From Dastarcus helophoroides (lineage: Eukaryota; Arthropoda; Insecta; Coleoptera; Bothrideridae), in the NCBI GenBank assembly GCA_028583605.1, contig CM053333.1, positions 10,510,638 through 10,574,637 on the forward strand: a stretch of DNA of 64,000 nt. The letters run 5' to 3'. The position numbers were made by a program, and so were the translations under genes. Positions 63,986-64,000 of this stretch are shown here, in pieces. The notes under the pieces are model-generated. The model had not been told where the DNA came from. It worked only from the letters and a program-made list of their open reading frames with translations, and made no database searches. Position 1 is the stretch's first letter. Each line of letters starts with the position of its first letter.

Positions 63986-64000
63986 AATGGAATTATTGTT

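Overview
The window is nuclear DNA of an insect. It is AT-rich, with introns of 44-52 bp beside introns of several kb, GT-AG splice sites, and the insect-specific TipE sodium-channel subunit family. It also holds a mariner element, several non-LTR retrotransposon fragments, pogo-like MITEs and a solo LTR. A CDCA7-type zinc-finger gene argues for a lineage that keeps CpG methylation, so Diptera is unlikely. I cannot name the order or species.

Layout: (1) 1-1.4 kb is repeats: a tRNA-like/foldback repeat and a purine-rich minisatellite. (2) 1.55-2.73 kb (+) is a complete four-exon arfaptin. (3) 4.43-8.98 kb (-) is a complete three-exon CDCA7-like gene, convergent with arfaptin, with a 3.5-kb first intron of degenerate repeats. 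(4) 9-21 kb has no intact gene: a decayed unknown ORF set (10.2-11 kb), foldback repeats, and a non-LTR fragment holding an 11-copy, 107-bp tandem array grown from its own 3' coding end (16.75-18.23 kb). (5) 21.5-31.7 kb is the TipE cluster: a Teh-like gene (-), tipE (+) and a second Teh-like gene (+). The first two are divergent and share a 15-bp upstream motif. All three encode two-pass proteins with a cysteine-rich extracellular loop, expected to assist the Para sodium channel. (6) 32-39.7 kb is repeat-like AT-rich DNA with tandem and palindromic pieces. (7) 39.7-56.8 kb (-) is a five-coding-exon beta-1,3-glucuronosyltransferase. Its introns hold a 0.6-kb homopurine tract, a pogo-like MITE carrying a solo LTR, a second MITE copy without the LTR, a broken Jockey-like RT, a 533-bp LOA/I-like fragment with 11-bp target-site duplications, and a 1-kb long-inverted-repeat element. 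(8) 57-64 kb holds a decayed mariner carrying a 140-bp hairpin insertion and, at the right edge, a 189-bp tandem repeat.

No single new multigene system is visible. The strongest unexplained signals are: a foldback family whose arms carry a hammerhead-ribozyme-like core with a compensatory base change; the retrotransposon-born 107-bp satellite; the shared motif upstream of tipE and its divergent paralogue; and a very large fraction of the non-coding DNA that looks like decay products of short TCGAAATTTT-like repeats.
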